Below are positions 26,945-35,959 of a stretch of 64,000 nt of DNA, in pieces (position 1 is the stretch's first letter; every line of letters starts with the position of its first letter). The notes below the pieces were generated by a model, which saw nothing but the letters and a program-made list of their open reading frames with translations, ran no database searches and was not told the DNA's origin. A program made the position numbers and the translations under genes. Source of the DNA: Synechococcales cyanobacterium CNB (lineage in GTDB: Bacteria > Planctomycetota > Phycisphaerae > Phycisphaerales > UBA1924); NCBI GenBank assembly GCA_030263455.1, contig SZOZ01000002.1, positions 186,001-250,000 of the forward strand, read 5' to 3'.

Positions 26945-27628
26945 CTACCCGAGCCGCCAGGGTTCGCCGGGGACGAGTTCACGCACGGTGACGCCCTTGG
27001 GCGCGAAGCCCTTGCAGTCCTGGCGCAGCAGGCCGAAGGTCTTGTAGTGGATTGGAATCGCAAAGGGAGCGCCGATGAGTTCAGCGGCGCGCGTGGCGAG
27101 TTCCGGCCCCATGGTGAAGCGATCGCCGATGGGGATCATGGCGGCATCGGGCTTGTAGATTTCGCCGAGGAGTTTCATGTCCGAGAAGAGACCGGTGTCA
27201 CCGCAGTGATAGACGGTCTTGCCGCCGAGGTGGAGGACGACGCCCATCGGCTGCCCGAGGTAGCGACCGTTGACGGAAGAGGAGTGGAAGGCCTGCGTGA
27301 AGGCGACCCAGCCCCACCTCGCGTCGATGCGCCCGCCCGCGTTGCCCGGCTCGGTGTGCTTCACGCCCTGCTCGACGAGGAGTTCGTGGATTTCCCAGGA
27401 GCAGTAGACGGTCGCGCCGGTGCGCTTGGCGATGGCGGCGGCGTCGCCGAGGTGGTCGCCGTGGCCGTGCGTGAGGCAGACCGCGTCGACCTTCAGATCA
27501 TCGGCGCGCAGGCCGGGTTTGTTCGGCGCGAGCGGGTTGCCGGTGATGAAGGGGTCGATGGCGACGCGATGGGCGCCGTCGTCGAGGACGAACGCCGAAT
27601 GTCCGAGGTAGGTGATGGTGATGGCCAT
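26945..27628 (-). CDS. UPF0173 metal-dependent hydrolase (metallo-beta-lactamase fold)
   Basis: A 227-residue member of the UPF0173 family. MAITITYLGHSAFVLDDG at the N-terminus and LTHGHGDHLGDAAAIA give the HxHxDH zinc motif. VVLHLGGKTVYHCGDTGLFSDMKLLGE and PIGDRFTMGPELATRAAELI are family-specific blocks, and the final HYKTFGLL contains another metal ligand context. Length equals the family norm. Substrate is unknown for the family. Cytoplasmic, with no signal peptide. It lies between the aldolase and subtilase genes, all leftward, with short gaps. Confidence 0.93.
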   Translation of the reverse strand: MAITITYLGHSAFVLDDGAHRVAIDPFITGNPLAPNKPGLRADDLKVDAVCLTHGHGDHLGDAAAIAKRTGATVYCSWEIHELLVEQGVKHTEPGNAGGRIDARWGWVAFTQAFHSSSVNGRYLGQPMGVVLHLGGKTVYHCGDTGLFSDMKLLGEIYKPDAAMIPIGDRFTMGPELATRAAELIGAPFAIPIHYKTFGLLRQDCKGFAPKGVTVRELVPGEPWRLG

Positions 27629-27659
27629 GCCCGAGTATATCTGTCGGGCCGGGGCGTGA

Positions 27660-29231
27660 TCAGGAGCATCCGGCGACGTAAGCGTTCAGGAACATGATGA
27701 TGTCGATGGAGGAGTGCGCGCCGTCGCGGTCGGTGTCGGCCTCGGGCGCGGCCGCGCTCCATGCGTTCAGAAAGAGGAGGAAGTCGGTCGAGTTGATCGT
27801 GCCGTCGAGGTTGAAGTCCGCGTAGCAGGCGACGCGCTTGGCTGCGGCCGCCATGTTCGGGAAGGGGCCGATGTGCCCGCCCGAGCCTTGGGGGATGCCC
27901 GTGGCGATCAGGACCGAGCGGACTTCCAGGGGCGCGAGGCGCCGGTTGCGGTGCAGTTCGGCGATGCTCTGGAGCGAGGCGGCGGCCGCAGCGATGAACG
28001 GCGAAGCGGAACTGGTGCCGCTGAAGCCCGCGGTGTATCGCTGCTTCTTATCGCCGCCATGCTGGGCGTAGGAGCCGTAGCCGAGAGTGAAGACGTTCTC
28101 GCCCCATCCCTGCACGTTGACGCGGGAGCCGTAGGTGCTGAAGGAGAGTTTGTTGTGGGCGGTGGTGGAGGAGCCTGCGCCGACGATGATCGCGCCGCTG
28201 TCGCCTCGGTTCATGTACGGCACGTAGGGCGAGGAATCGAGGTTCTGGTTGCCGTTGCCTGCTGCGCCGACGACGACAACGCCCGCATCGGTTCCGTTCT
28301 TCACGACGGTCCAGACGGCGAGGTCGAGTTCAGCCGGTCCGTACCCCCCGCCCGCGCCGGTGGTCTGCATCTCGAGGAGCACGACGTCACCCTTGCCGAC
28401 GGTGGCGATGGCGTTCGCGATGCAAGTGACACGGCGCGACCCGCCCTCGACCGTCCACTCGGGGAAGAACAGCCCCGCCGCGTCGGGCACGAGGCCGGTG
28501 CAGCCGTAGCCGTTGTTCAGGCTCATCAGTTCGCCGAAGACGGCGGTGCCATGCTCGTCCCAGCCGTTGGCGGCCACGTTCGGGTGCGGCGTCTGGCCCG
28601 GTTCGAGCCAGATGCCGCAGAGGTCCTCGTGGTTCGCCACGACGCCGTACTCGCAGTCGGCGACGCGGATGCCCGCCCCGCGGCCGCCGAGCGCCCAAGC
28701 CGCCGCCATGTTCAGGCCCGGATTCGCCGCGTGATAGCCCTGCATGTTCGGGTAGTACTGCGGCGTGATCGGCAGCAAATCGTCGCACGGAGGGGGAGGA
28801 AGCAGTTCCTGGAACTGCACCCACTCGACGAGCGGGCTGGCGTTGAGTTCAAGGGCGATCGGCAGCAGGAGCGCGTCCGGCGCATCCACGATGACCATGC
28901 CAGCGAGGTCAGGCTGCGCCCGCCCACTCACGAGCGCGGCACGTGATTCGAGGAAGGCGACGGTCTCGTCGGGCAGGTCGATGAGTTGCGAGAACGAGGC
29001 AGCCGCGCGGGTGAGCGGCAGCGCGGCAGCGGGGTCCGCGCCCGCAAGGCTCACCAAGCCCGCGGGCGTTGCCCGGACCAGCAGGTCGTCCCGAAACTTC
29101 GCGACGAGCCGCGAAGGTTCGCCCGGCAGTGCCAGCACCGGCTCCTTCGCCAGCGGAACGCGGGGCAGAAGCCCGCCCTCGGCGAACGCGGTCGGCAGGC
29201 TCACGACGGCAACAGCGAGGGTTGTGAACAT
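27660..29231 (-). CDS. Secreted subtilisin-like serine protease with Ca-loop tail
   Basis: A 523-residue exported S8 family peptidase. The triad is readable: Asp in AGIRVADCEYG, His in WDEHGTAVFGELM, Ser in GFSGTSSASPF, with the oxyanion Asn in VVGAAGNGNQN. A short signal peptide (FTTLAVAVVSLPTAFA) is followed by a propeptide-like region of about 150 residues. The C-terminal ~55 residues form two EF/dockerin-like loops with FLNA motifs, ending AGCS, as in the protein at 20361-21749. GAGGAGA eight bases upstream supports the ATG at 29231 rather than the in-frame ATG 36 bases earlier. GpsA lies just upstream in the same orientation. Confidence 0.93.
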   Translation of the reverse strand: MFTTLAVAVVSLPTAFAEGGLLPRVPLAKEPVLALPGEPSRLVAKFRDDLLVRATPAGLVSLAGADPAAALPLTRAAASFSQLIDLPDETVAFLESRAALVSGRAQPDLAGMVIVDAPDALLLPIALELNASPLVEWVQFQELLPPPPCDDLLPITPQYYPNMQGYHAANPGLNMAAAWALGGRGAGIRVADCEYGVVANHEDLCGIWLEPGQTPHPNVAANGWDEHGTAVFGELMSLNNGYGCTGLVPDAAGLFFPEWTVEGGSRRVTCIANAIATVGKGDVVLLEMQTTGAGGGYGPAELDLAVWTVVKNGTDAGVVVVGAAGNGNQNLDSSPYVPYMNRGDSGAIIVGAGSSTTAHNKLSFSTYGSRVNVQGWGENVFTLGYGSYAQHGGDKKQRYTAGFSGTSSASPFIAAAAASLQSIAELHRNRRLAPLEVRSVLIATGIPQGSGGHIGPFPNMAAAAKRVACYADFNLDGTINSTDFLLFLNAWSAAAPEADTDRDGAHSSIDIIMFLNAYVAGCS

Positions 29232-29299
29232 GGGGCGTCTCTCCTCGAAACGGGCACGGAGGACCATACGCGCCGGCCCGGTCGCCGGATGCGGACGGT

Positions 29300-30343
29300 T
29301 CAGGCGATCCGTTCGCTCTTCAGTTCCCTGCTCATCAGGCGGCCGATGGCGTCGATCGGGTCCATTCCCTCGAAAAGGACGGCGTGGACGCTCGCCGTGA
29401 TGGGCATGTCGACGCGGTACTTGCGGGCGAGGTCGATCACGGACCGCGTGGTCGCCACGCCCTCGACGACGAACGGTTGCGAAGCGAGGTAGGTGTCCAG
29501 CCGCTGGCCGCGACCGAGCGCCTCGCCGCAGGAGCGGTTGCGTCCTTCGGGGCTGAAGCAACTGGTGGCGAGGTCGCCCACGCCAGCGATGCCGAAGAAG
29601 GTGTCGGGCGTCGCGCCCATGGACGCGCCGAGCCGCGCGATCTCTGCCAGGCCGCGCGCAAGGAGTGCGCTCTTGGCGTTGTAGCCCGCCTGCAGGCCGT
29701 CGAGGATGCCAGCCGCGATGGCGATCACGTTCTTCGTTGCGCCCGCCAGTTCGACACCCAGCACGTCTGGGTTCGTGTACACGCGCAGCCAACTCGTCGA
29801 GAACGTGCGCTGCACCTCCGCCGCGAAGTCGGCGTCGTCGCTCGCCGCGATCATGGTCGCCGGCAGGCAGCGGGCCAGTTCCGGCGCGATCGTCGGCCCG
29901 CTCAGCACGGCCAGCCGGCGCGGGCGCGCGTCGGGATCGTCGCGCAACGCATCGGCCAGGATCTGCGTCGGCCGCAGCAGCGTGTCGTTCTCGATCCCCT
30001 TGGCGACGGACACGACCGCCGCATCGCGGGGCACGTGCAGGCGCAGCCGCTCCCACACCGACCGCGTGAACTGGACCGGGATCGCCGAGACGATCAGGTC
30101 GGCTTCCTCGAGCGCCTCGTCGTCGCGCAGGCAGACGCGCACGGAGTCCGGCAGCGTGAACCCAGGCAGGCGGTACGAGCGCCGGGTCTGGGTCAGCGCG
30201 CCCGCTTCGTCCGCGCTGTGGCCCCACAGCCGCACGTCCGTCCTCGGTGAACGCGACGTGGCGTCCGGCGTCGAGAGGATGCCCGCGCAGACCAGCCCCA
30301 TCTGACCGAGGCCGAGGACCGTAACTCGGGCGGGGGTGGACAC
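29300..30343 (-). CDS. gpsA: NAD(P)-dependent glycerol-3-phosphate dehydrogenase
   Basis: A 347-residue cytoplasmic enzyme reducing dihydroxyacetone phosphate to sn-glycerol-3-phosphate for phospholipid synthesis. The Rossmann motif VTVLGLGQMGLVCAGIL replaces the usual GxGxWG with GLGQMG, a mild deviation. LIVSAIPVQFTRSV, VVSVAKGIE, LSGPTIAPELA, GVELAGATKNVIAIAAGILDGLQAGYNAKSALLARGLAEI and GVGDLATSCFSPEGRNRSCGEAL are all diagnostic. It is divergent from the metal ATPase, with a 163-base promoter region. Confidence 0.95.
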   Translation of the reverse strand: MSTPARVTVLGLGQMGLVCAGILSTPDATSRSPRTDVRLWGHSADEAGALTQTRRSYRLPGFTLPDSVRVCLRDDEALEEADLIVSAIPVQFTRSVWERLRLHVPRDAAVVSVAKGIENDTLLRPTQILADALRDDPDARPRRLAVLSGPTIAPELARCLPATMIAASDDADFAAEVQRTFSTSWLRVYTNPDVLGVELAGATKNVIAIAAGILDGLQAGYNAKSALLARGLAEIARLGASMGATPDTFFGIAGVGDLATSCFSPEGRNRSCGEALGRGQRLDTYLASQPFVVEGVATTRSVIDLARKYRVDMPITASVHAVLFEGMDPIDAIGRLMSRELKSERIA

Positions 30344-30506
30344 GGGTCACTCCGTCGCCGGGGCTGAACCCTCGGGGCGTGATGCCCGTACCCTATCCGA
30401 CCGAGCGCGGGGGGGAGGGGTAGGATTGCCCCTTCGCAGGGCTGACCGCCGATTCCGGCGGCAGCCGACCACCCGTTCACGACCCGACCATCCGGGAGCA
30501 CGGCGC

Positions 30507-32579
30507 ATGGCCTCAACCGCTCACACGCACGCTCACGACCACGATCACGGGCCCCATCATCACCACCACGAGGACGACAAGCGCGGGCGGATGGTCGCCT
30601 GCTCCCACGGCGAGGAGACCAGCGAGCGGCACATCCTTCTGTATCTCGTCGGCGGAATGCTGCTCGTCGCCACGCTGCTCGCCAAGTGGCTGGAAGTCAC
30701 CGACCCTGCGGTGGCCCAGATCCCGGCCGTCATCGCCTCCATCATGCTTGCCATCCCGCTCTGCCGCGAGGGCTGGCGCGAGATCAGCGAGCGGCGGGCC
30801 TCGTCTTCGACGCTCGCGGCGATCGCCATCCTCGCGGCCATCGCGGTCGGCGACTTCGTGACCGCCGGCGGGTTGGCGTTCATCCTGCTGGTGGCGGACG
30901 CGATCCTGCGGCGCACGGCCTTCGGCGCGCAGCGCGCCATCGCCGAACTTGTCGCCCTCACGCCCGACGTCGCCCGCATCGTTGATGGAGGCACGGAGCG
31001 CGAGGTCGCGCTCGGCGAGGTCAAGGTCGGGGACGTTGTCCGCGTTCGCCCCGGCGAGAACCTGCCGGTGGACGGCGTCGTCGTCAGCGGGCGATCCACG
31101 ATCAACCAGGCATCGCTCACCGGCGAGGCCGTCCCAGTCGAGGTGCAGTCCGGCGAGCCGGTCTACGCCGGAACCACCAACCTCACCGGCATCATCGACC
31201 TGCGCGTCACGCAGGTCGGCGAGGAGACGGCCATCGGCAAGGTTAGCCAGCTGATCCGCGCCGCCGAGGAGACCCGCTCGCCGCGCCAGGCGCTGATCGA
31301 GCAGGTCGCCCGCTTCTTCGTTCCTGTCGCCATCTCGGTCGCGTTCGTGGTCTGGTTCGTGATGAGCCAGAACGCGGACCTCCGCCCGGACGCGACACGC
31401 ACCGCGATCACCGTCCTCATCGTCTGCTGCCCCGCGGCCCTGCTGCTCTCCAGCCCGAGCGCGATGGTGGCGGCATTCGCGGCGGCGGCGCGCCTCGGCG
31501 TCATGATCAAGCAGCCTTCGTACCTCGAAGCCGCCTCGAACGTCGACGCCGTCGTCATGGACAAGACCGGCACGATCACGACCGGTCGCTTCGAGGTCGC
31601 ACGCCTCGCGCCCGCCCCGGGCGTCGAGGGTGCTGACCTGCTCGCGGCCGCCGCCAACGGCGAGCAGCACTCGAACCACCCGCTCGCCCAGTCCATCCTG
31701 CGCACCGCCCGCGCCGCCAAGATCACCCCTGATGGCTCGCAGGACTACGAGGAAATCCACGGCCGGGGCGTGCGGGCGCGCACCACCCTCGGCGAACTCT
31801 GCGTCGGCCGCGCCAGCTGGCTGCGAGAACTCAACCCCGCCATCGCTCAGCAGGTCGAGGCCGTCGAGCAGCGCATCGAGGGCATGACCGGCGTGCACGT
31901 GATGCGCGACGGCCGGTACCTCGGCGCAGTCGGGCTGGAGGACAAGATCAAGCCCGGCACAGCCGGTGTCGTCAGCAAACTCCGCGAACTCGGCGTGCGC
32001 ACCGTCGCCATCTTCACGGGCGACCGGCTCTCGGTCGCCAAGCGCGTCGGCCAGGCCGTCGGCGTCGATGCCATCGAGGCCGAGTGCCACCCCGAGGAGA
32101 AGCACGAGCAGATCCGCCAGATGGTCGCCGCCGGTATGCGCACCATGATGGTCGGCGACGGCATCAACGACGGCCCGTCGCTCGCGGCCGCCGACGTCGG
32201 CGTCGCCATGGGCCTCTCCGGCTCCGACATCGCCACCAACTCCGCCGGCGTCGCCCTGATGACCGACGAACTCAACCGCGTCCCCTTCCTCATCGAACTC
32301 GCCCGCAAGACCCGCGTCATCATCGCCCAGAACATCGCCGCGTCGATCGTGATCGTGCTCATCGGCCTCGCCCTCGCCGCCACCGGCAAACTCGAGGTCT
32401 GGCTCGCCGGCCTCTACCACTTCGCCGGCGAGATCTTCGTCCTCGCCAACTCCTTCCGCCTCTTCCGCTTCGGCGAGAACTTCACCGAGGCCGAGGAGTC
32501 CAGGCAGACCGCAACCCCGGCCTGGCAGCGCCGCGCCGCAAGCGTGCGCGGGCTGTCCGCCGAGACGCCGGGGGTGTAG
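30507..32579 (+). CDS. P1B-type heavy-metal ATPase with His-rich N-terminus
   Basis: A 690-residue transmembrane cation-pumping ATPase. Phosphorylation loop DKTGTITTGRFEV, actuator TGEAVPVE, nucleotide-binding HP motif as SNHPLA, and hinge GDGINDGPSLAAADVGVAMG are all in place. Residues 5-22 are a His-rich metal-binding stretch, and no HMA domain with CxxC is present. The TM6 motif, normally CPC, SPC or CPH, reads CCPAAL, so the second metal-binding Cys is Ala. The last TM block reads YHFAGEIFVLANSFRLFRF, also atypical. CCGGGAG upstream supports the ATG at 30507 instead of the longer frame from 30336. Substrate cannot be assigned; Zn, Cd, Co or Cu are possible. Confidence 0.92.
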   Translation: MASTAHTHAHDHDHGPHHHHHEDDKRGRMVACSHGEETSERHILLYLVGGMLLVATLLAKWLEVTDPAVAQIPAVIASIMLAIPLCREGWREISERRASSSTLAAIAILAAIAVGDFVTAGGLAFILLVADAILRRTAFGAQRAIAELVALTPDVARIVDGGTEREVALGEVKVGDVVRVRPGENLPVDGVVVSGRSTINQASLTGEAVPVEVQSGEPVYAGTTNLTGIIDLRVTQVGEETAIGKVSQLIRAAEETRSPRQALIEQVARFFVPVAISVAFVVWFVMSQNADLRPDATRTAITVLIVCCPAALLLSSPSAMVAAFAAAARLGVMIKQPSYLEAASNVDAVVMDKTGTITTGRFEVARLAPAPGVEGADLLAAAANGEQHSNHPLAQSILRTARAAKITPDGSQDYEEIHGRGVRARTTLGELCVGRASWLRELNPAIAQQVEAVEQRIEGMTGVHVMRDGRYLGAVGLEDKIKPGTAGVVSKLRELGVRTVAIFTGDRLSVAKRVGQAVGVDAIEAECHPEEKHEQIRQMVAAGMRTMMVGDGINDGPSLAAADVGVAMGLSGSDIATNSAGVALMTDELNRVPFLIELARKTRVIIAQNIAASIVIVLIGLALAATGKLEVWLAGLYHFAGEIFVLANSFRLFRFGENFTEAEESRQTATPAWQRRAASVRGLSAETPGV

Positions 32580-32642
32580 CGCGGGACTGGACACGGCGCG
32601 CCGGTGCGAGTCTCAACCCCGACGGCGCAAGGGTGTAGCGCG
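32572..32642. repeat. Direct repeat GGGTGTAGCGCG at ATPase 3' end
   Basis: Two perfect 12-base copies lie at 32572-32583 and 32631-32642, 59 bases apart. The first contains the stop codon of the ATPase gene. The short 126-base convergent spacer otherwise shows nothing. It could be a duplication of the gene's last bases and the region after it. Confidence 0.7.
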
Positions 32643-32705
32643 TGATGCACAAGCCCCTCGACGGAGTGGCGGGCTACCCGGGGTGTGCGGGCGTCTCGGG
32701 TCCGC

Positions 32706-34169
32706 TCAGAGCCGCTCGGCCGCGAGGCTGGCGAGTTCGCTGCGTTCGCTCTTGGCGAGCGTGACGTGGCCGACGATGGGCAGGCCCTTCATTTTCTCGA
32801 CCGTGTACGAGAGGCCGTTGCTGGACTGGTCGAGGTACGGATTGTCGATCTGGCCGATGTCGCCGGTGAGAACCAGTTTCGTCCCCTCGCCGACGCGGCT
32901 GGCGATGGTGCGGACCTCGTGCGGCGTGAGGTTCTGTGCCTCGTCCACCACCATGAACTGGTGAGGGATGGAGCGGCCGCGGATGTAGGTGAGCGGTTCG
33001 AGCACGAGGACGCCGTCGGCCATGAGTTTCTGGATGCGCTGCTCGGTGCTCTGGCTCTCGGCGGACTGACCGGGCGAGGCGCGCGTGCTCAGCAGGTAGG
33101 TGAGGTTGTCGAAGATGGGTTGCATCCACGCCGTGAGTTTCTCGTCCTTGTCACCGGGGAGGTAGCCGATGTCGCGCCCCATCGGCATGATCGGGCGTGC
33201 GCACAGCATCCGCTCGTAGCGTTCCTCGGTGAGCACCTTCGACATGCCGGCTGCCAGAGCGAGCAGCGTCTTGCCCGTGCCCGCGGACCCGAGCAGTGTG
33301 ACGAGTTTCACCTGGTCGTCCAGCAGCAGGTCGAACGCCATGATCTGCTGGAGGTTGCGGGACATGATGCCGAAGACGGGCTTGCGCGGGCCGGTGATGG
33401 GGATGACGTGGTCGGTGTCGCCGGGTCGGCGGGCGATGCCGGTGTGGTGCTCGTCCTCGGCGTCGCGCAGCAGGAGGAACTGGTTGGCGCGGAGTTCGAC
33501 TGGCCACGGCTCGCCGCTCTCCTCCTCGCCCGCGAGCACGCCGACGAGCCGCTCCAGGGGCAGGGCGCGCTGCTCGTAGAGATCGTCGATCAGCGTGCCC
33601 TCGACCGTGAGCGAGAGGTAGCCGGTGTAGAGCCGCTCGGCGTCCACCTTCTGGTTCTCGAAGTCCTCGGTGTGGATGCCGAGCGTGTCACTCTTGATGC
33701 GCGCGCTCAGGTCCTTCGAGACGAAGACCGTGCGCTTGCCCTCGCGGTGCAGGTCCAGCGCGACCGCGATGATGCGGTTGTCGGGGATGTCCTCGTGCAG
33801 CAGGTCGGGCCGCTGGTGGTCCGCGGCGTCGATGCGCACGGTGCCGGTCGCGCCGTTGCGCCCGGTGCTGGCGGCCGCGCCGCTGGTCGGCTTGACCGCA
33901 CCCCAGTCCACGCCCTCGGTGAGGTTGCCGGCGACGCGCAGGCGGTCGAGGTGGCGGATGCACTCGCGGGCGTTGCGCCCGATGTCGTCGTCGCGGCGCT
34001 TGAGCTTGTCCAGCTCCTCGATGACGGGGAACGGGATGACGACGTGGTTCTCCTGAAAGACGAAGAGGGCGTTGGGGTTGTGGAGCAGCACGTTCGTGTC
34101 GAGCACGAAGTGCTTCACGCCGTCGGTCTGGCCGGGGCCTGCCTTGTGGTCCTTCTTCCGTGCGGTCAC
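32706..34169 (-). CDS. PhoH-family ATPase with N-terminal PIN domain (PhoH2 type)
   Basis: A 487-residue fusion of a PIN nuclease domain (about 18-180) and a PhoH-type P-loop ATPase (about 270-487). The PIN part opens KHFVLDTNVLLHNPNALF, with further acidic positions at PVIEELDKLK and DNRIIAVALDL. The ATPase shows VTLLGSAGTGKTLLALAAG (Walker A) and FMVVDEAQNLTPHEVRTI (Walker B, DEAQN). Experimentally studied PhoH2 proteins act as RNA helicase/RNases. No antitoxin-like gene is adjacent in this window. The ATG at 34169 matches the conserved start. Confidence 0.95.
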   Translation of the reverse strand: MTARKKDHKAGPGQTDGVKHFVLDTNVLLHNPNALFVFQENHVVIPFPVIEELDKLKRRDDDIGRNARECIRHLDRLRVAGNLTEGVDWGAVKPTSGAAASTGRNGATGTVRIDAADHQRPDLLHEDIPDNRIIAVALDLHREGKRTVFVSKDLSARIKSDTLGIHTEDFENQKVDAERLYTGYLSLTVEGTLIDDLYEQRALPLERLVGVLAGEEESGEPWPVELRANQFLLLRDAEDEHHTGIARRPGDTDHVIPITGPRKPVFGIMSRNLQQIMAFDLLLDDQVKLVTLLGSAGTGKTLLALAAGMSKVLTEERYERMLCARPIMPMGRDIGYLPGDKDEKLTAWMQPIFDNLTYLLSTRASPGQSAESQSTEQRIQKLMADGVLVLEPLTYIRGRSIPHQFMVVDEAQNLTPHEVRTIASRVGEGTKLVLTGDIGQIDNPYLDQSSNGLSYTVEKMKGLPIVGHVTLAKSERSELASLAAERL

Positions 34170-34218
34170 GCTGCGCTCCGTCGCGGGTCCGTGGTGGTGA
34201 GCATACTGCGCCGGACGT

Positions 34219-34743
34219 TCAGGCGAGCAGCGCGCCCGTGGTCAGCACAAGCCCGATCACCCCGGCGATGCCCGTCTTGATGGCGACGGCGGTCAGGCGG
34301 CCGACTGCGGCCCCTCGCCCCACCGCGGCCGACTCGCGCCACGTCCGCTGCGACATCCCCCGCTCGCCAGCGACCGCGCCCAGCCCGGCCCCGACCGCGG
34401 CCCCGATGATCGTGCCGAGCAGGGGGATCGGGATGGCGAAGGTGCCGACGACCGCGCCGATCAGGCCCCCGACGATCGAGCCGACCATCCCCGGCCTCGT
34501 GCCGCCGGTGCGCTTCGCACCGCGTGCAGACCATGCGAACTCGACGACCTCGCCGGCGAACGCGAGCACGGCACACAGCGCGATTGTCCACCACTCGTAC
34601 AAGCCCTCGCGCCACCACTGGCAGAGCAGCGCGACCAGGATGATGAACCATGTGCCCGGCAGCGTGAGCAGCGTCAGCACGACGCCGACCAGCGACGCCA
34701 ACGCCACGATCCCCACCGCAACAAGGTCAAGCCCCTGCGCCAT
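34219..34743 (-). CDS. DUF456 membrane protein
   Basis: About 174 residues with roughly five hydrophobic helices. The signature of DUF456 is seen in LTLLTLPGTWFIILVALLCQWW, FAGEVVEFAWSARGAKRTGG and a Gly/Ala-rich block GSIVGGLIGAVVGTFAIPIPLLGTIIGAAVGAGLGAVAGE. The frame could start at 34788, but MAQGLDLVAVG at 34743 begins just before the first helix and overlaps the upstream gene by 17 bases. Family function is unknown. Confidence 0.88.
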   Translation of the reverse strand: MAQGLDLVAVGIVALASLVGVVLTLLTLPGTWFIILVALLCQWWREGLYEWWTIALCAVLAFAGEVVEFAWSARGAKRTGGTRPGMVGSIVGGLIGAVVGTFAIPIPLLGTIIGAAVGAGLGAVAGERGMSQRTWRESAAVGRGAAVGRLTAVAIKTGIAGVIGLVLTTGALLA

Positions 34744-35596
34744 CCGGCTCCGTCCGCGGTCCGTCGCCCCGATCGGGCGCGCTGCCATCGGCCGCCTCTT
34801 CTTCCTCTTCTTGGCGGTCTGGGAAGGCGGTTTTCTCCATTTCCAGCACCCAGGACTCGAGGTGGTTGTAGCGGAAGAGGTCCAGGCGCAGTTCGCGCCC
34901 GCCCAGGATGACGTGCTCGGGCTTGATCTTCAGAAAGACGATGAACTTGTGCCACTTTCGCTTGTCCACGTCGTCGAGGTCGGCGGGCACAAGCGTCGCG
35001 CCGCCGGGGAGCGTGAGCCGCTGGGCCTCCGGCTCCCATGAGTAGCGCTTCGAGGCAACCATGCCGAAGAGGATCAGCATCCACGTGCCGAATCCCCAGC
35101 AGACGACGAGGATGAGCCACTGGCTGGGCAGGTCGAACCAGCTGAGAGGTTTCGGGGCCGGCCGCTGCGCCCACTCGCTCTGGAGTCGGGCGAGTGTGGC
35201 GCCGGGGTTCTCCATGCGCGTGTGCTGGGGGTCGAGCATGTTCAGGCCCGGCGTGGCAAGGGCTTCGAGCCAGAGCAGGCGCTGTTGCTCAACGGCCGAG
35301 CGCTGGGTCACGTCCTTGGCGCGGAGTCGGGCGAGTTCGCCGGCCGGATCGTCGATGCTCGCCTGTCCCAGGACGCCGCGGTCGTTTGCGGTGCGGAGGT
35401 ATTCGAGTTGCATGAGTTCGGCATAGGCAGCACCTCGCTTGGGATAGGCGACGAGCGCGTCGTAAAGGCCCCACGCGCCGAACGCCCAGAGCGCGATCGT
35501 GATGAGCACGACACGGATGAGCCACCGGCGTGCGAGCGTCGTGCGCGTGGGTGTTGGCGTCGCGGTCTTGGACTCCGGCACAGTGGACTCCGACAT
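34727..35596 (-). CDS. Two-TM membrane protein of unknown function
   Basis: A 289-residue protein I do not recognise. TM helices are at about 25-45 and 158-178. The region between them (about 60-140), with LRTANDRGVLGQASIDDPAGELARLRAKDV and Arg/Glu-rich helices, would be extracytoplasmic. The C-terminal ~110 residues contain a PH-like or beta-rich cytoplasmic part (SWEPEAQRLTLPGGATLVPADLDDVDKRKWHKFIVFLKI) ending in an acidic tail. Its stop overlaps the DUF456 start, so the two are likely coexpressed. Confidence 0.8.
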   Translation of the reverse strand: MSESTVPESKTATPTPTRTTLARRWLIRVVLITIALWAFGAWGLYDALVAYPKRGAAYAELMQLEYLRTANDRGVLGQASIDDPAGELARLRAKDVTQRSAVEQQRLLWLEALATPGLNMLDPQHTRMENPGATLARLQSEWAQRPAPKPLSWFDLPSQWLILVVCWGFGTWMLILFGMVASKRYSWEPEAQRLTLPGGATLVPADLDDVDKRKWHKFIVFLKIKPEHVILGGRELRLDLFRYNHLESWVLEMEKTAFPDRQEEEEEAADGSAPDRGDGPRTEPDGAGA

Positions 35597-35660
35597 CGCC
35601 CCCTCCCGTGTGCGGCCGCTACCGCGACCCTAGACCATCGGCGACCGGCGCGCCGGGCCT

Positions 35661-35897
35661 TCATCCGCCCAGTTCATCGACCCGCGCCAGGGCCGCGTCC
35701 CACCACCGTGCTGCACGCTCCGGCCCGCCGGGTCGAGCCATCAGCCCCGAGAACCCGCCGAAACGCACCTGACGGACGGGGATGCGGGGGTACGGCGTCC
35801 CCGAGGCGATCGCCCGGTTCAGCCAGTGCTCGTGCTCCCGGCGGGCGATCTCGGCGCGGGTGAGCAGCCGCCCGCGACCGCCGAAACTCCACAGCAT
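35661..35897 (-). CDS. Small hypothetical protein (78 aa)
   Basis: A short leftward ORF that sits between larger genes and uses codons like them. Sequence features are a basic helix RAEIARREHEHWLNRAIASG and the motif PYPRIPVRQVRFGGFSGLM. No TM or Cys. It may be a real small protein or a chance ORF in GC-rich DNA; I see no homologous family. Confidence 0.55.
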   Translation of the reverse strand: MLWSFGGRGRLLTRAEIARREHEHWLNRAIASGTPYPRIPVRQVRFGGFSGLMARPGGPERAARWWDAALARVDELGG

Positions 35898-35959
35898 GGG
35901 GCCATTCTACTGCCCGGAACGATCCGGCCAAGGGTTGTCTCAGCGAGGCTTCGGCGAGG

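Noticed and set aside
30513-32594. 693-residue leftward ORF opposite the P1B ATPase
   Set aside because: Antisense shadow caused by high GC codon use; Glu/Gly/Val-Arg low-complexity with no family features, while the + strand gene has all ATPase motifs.
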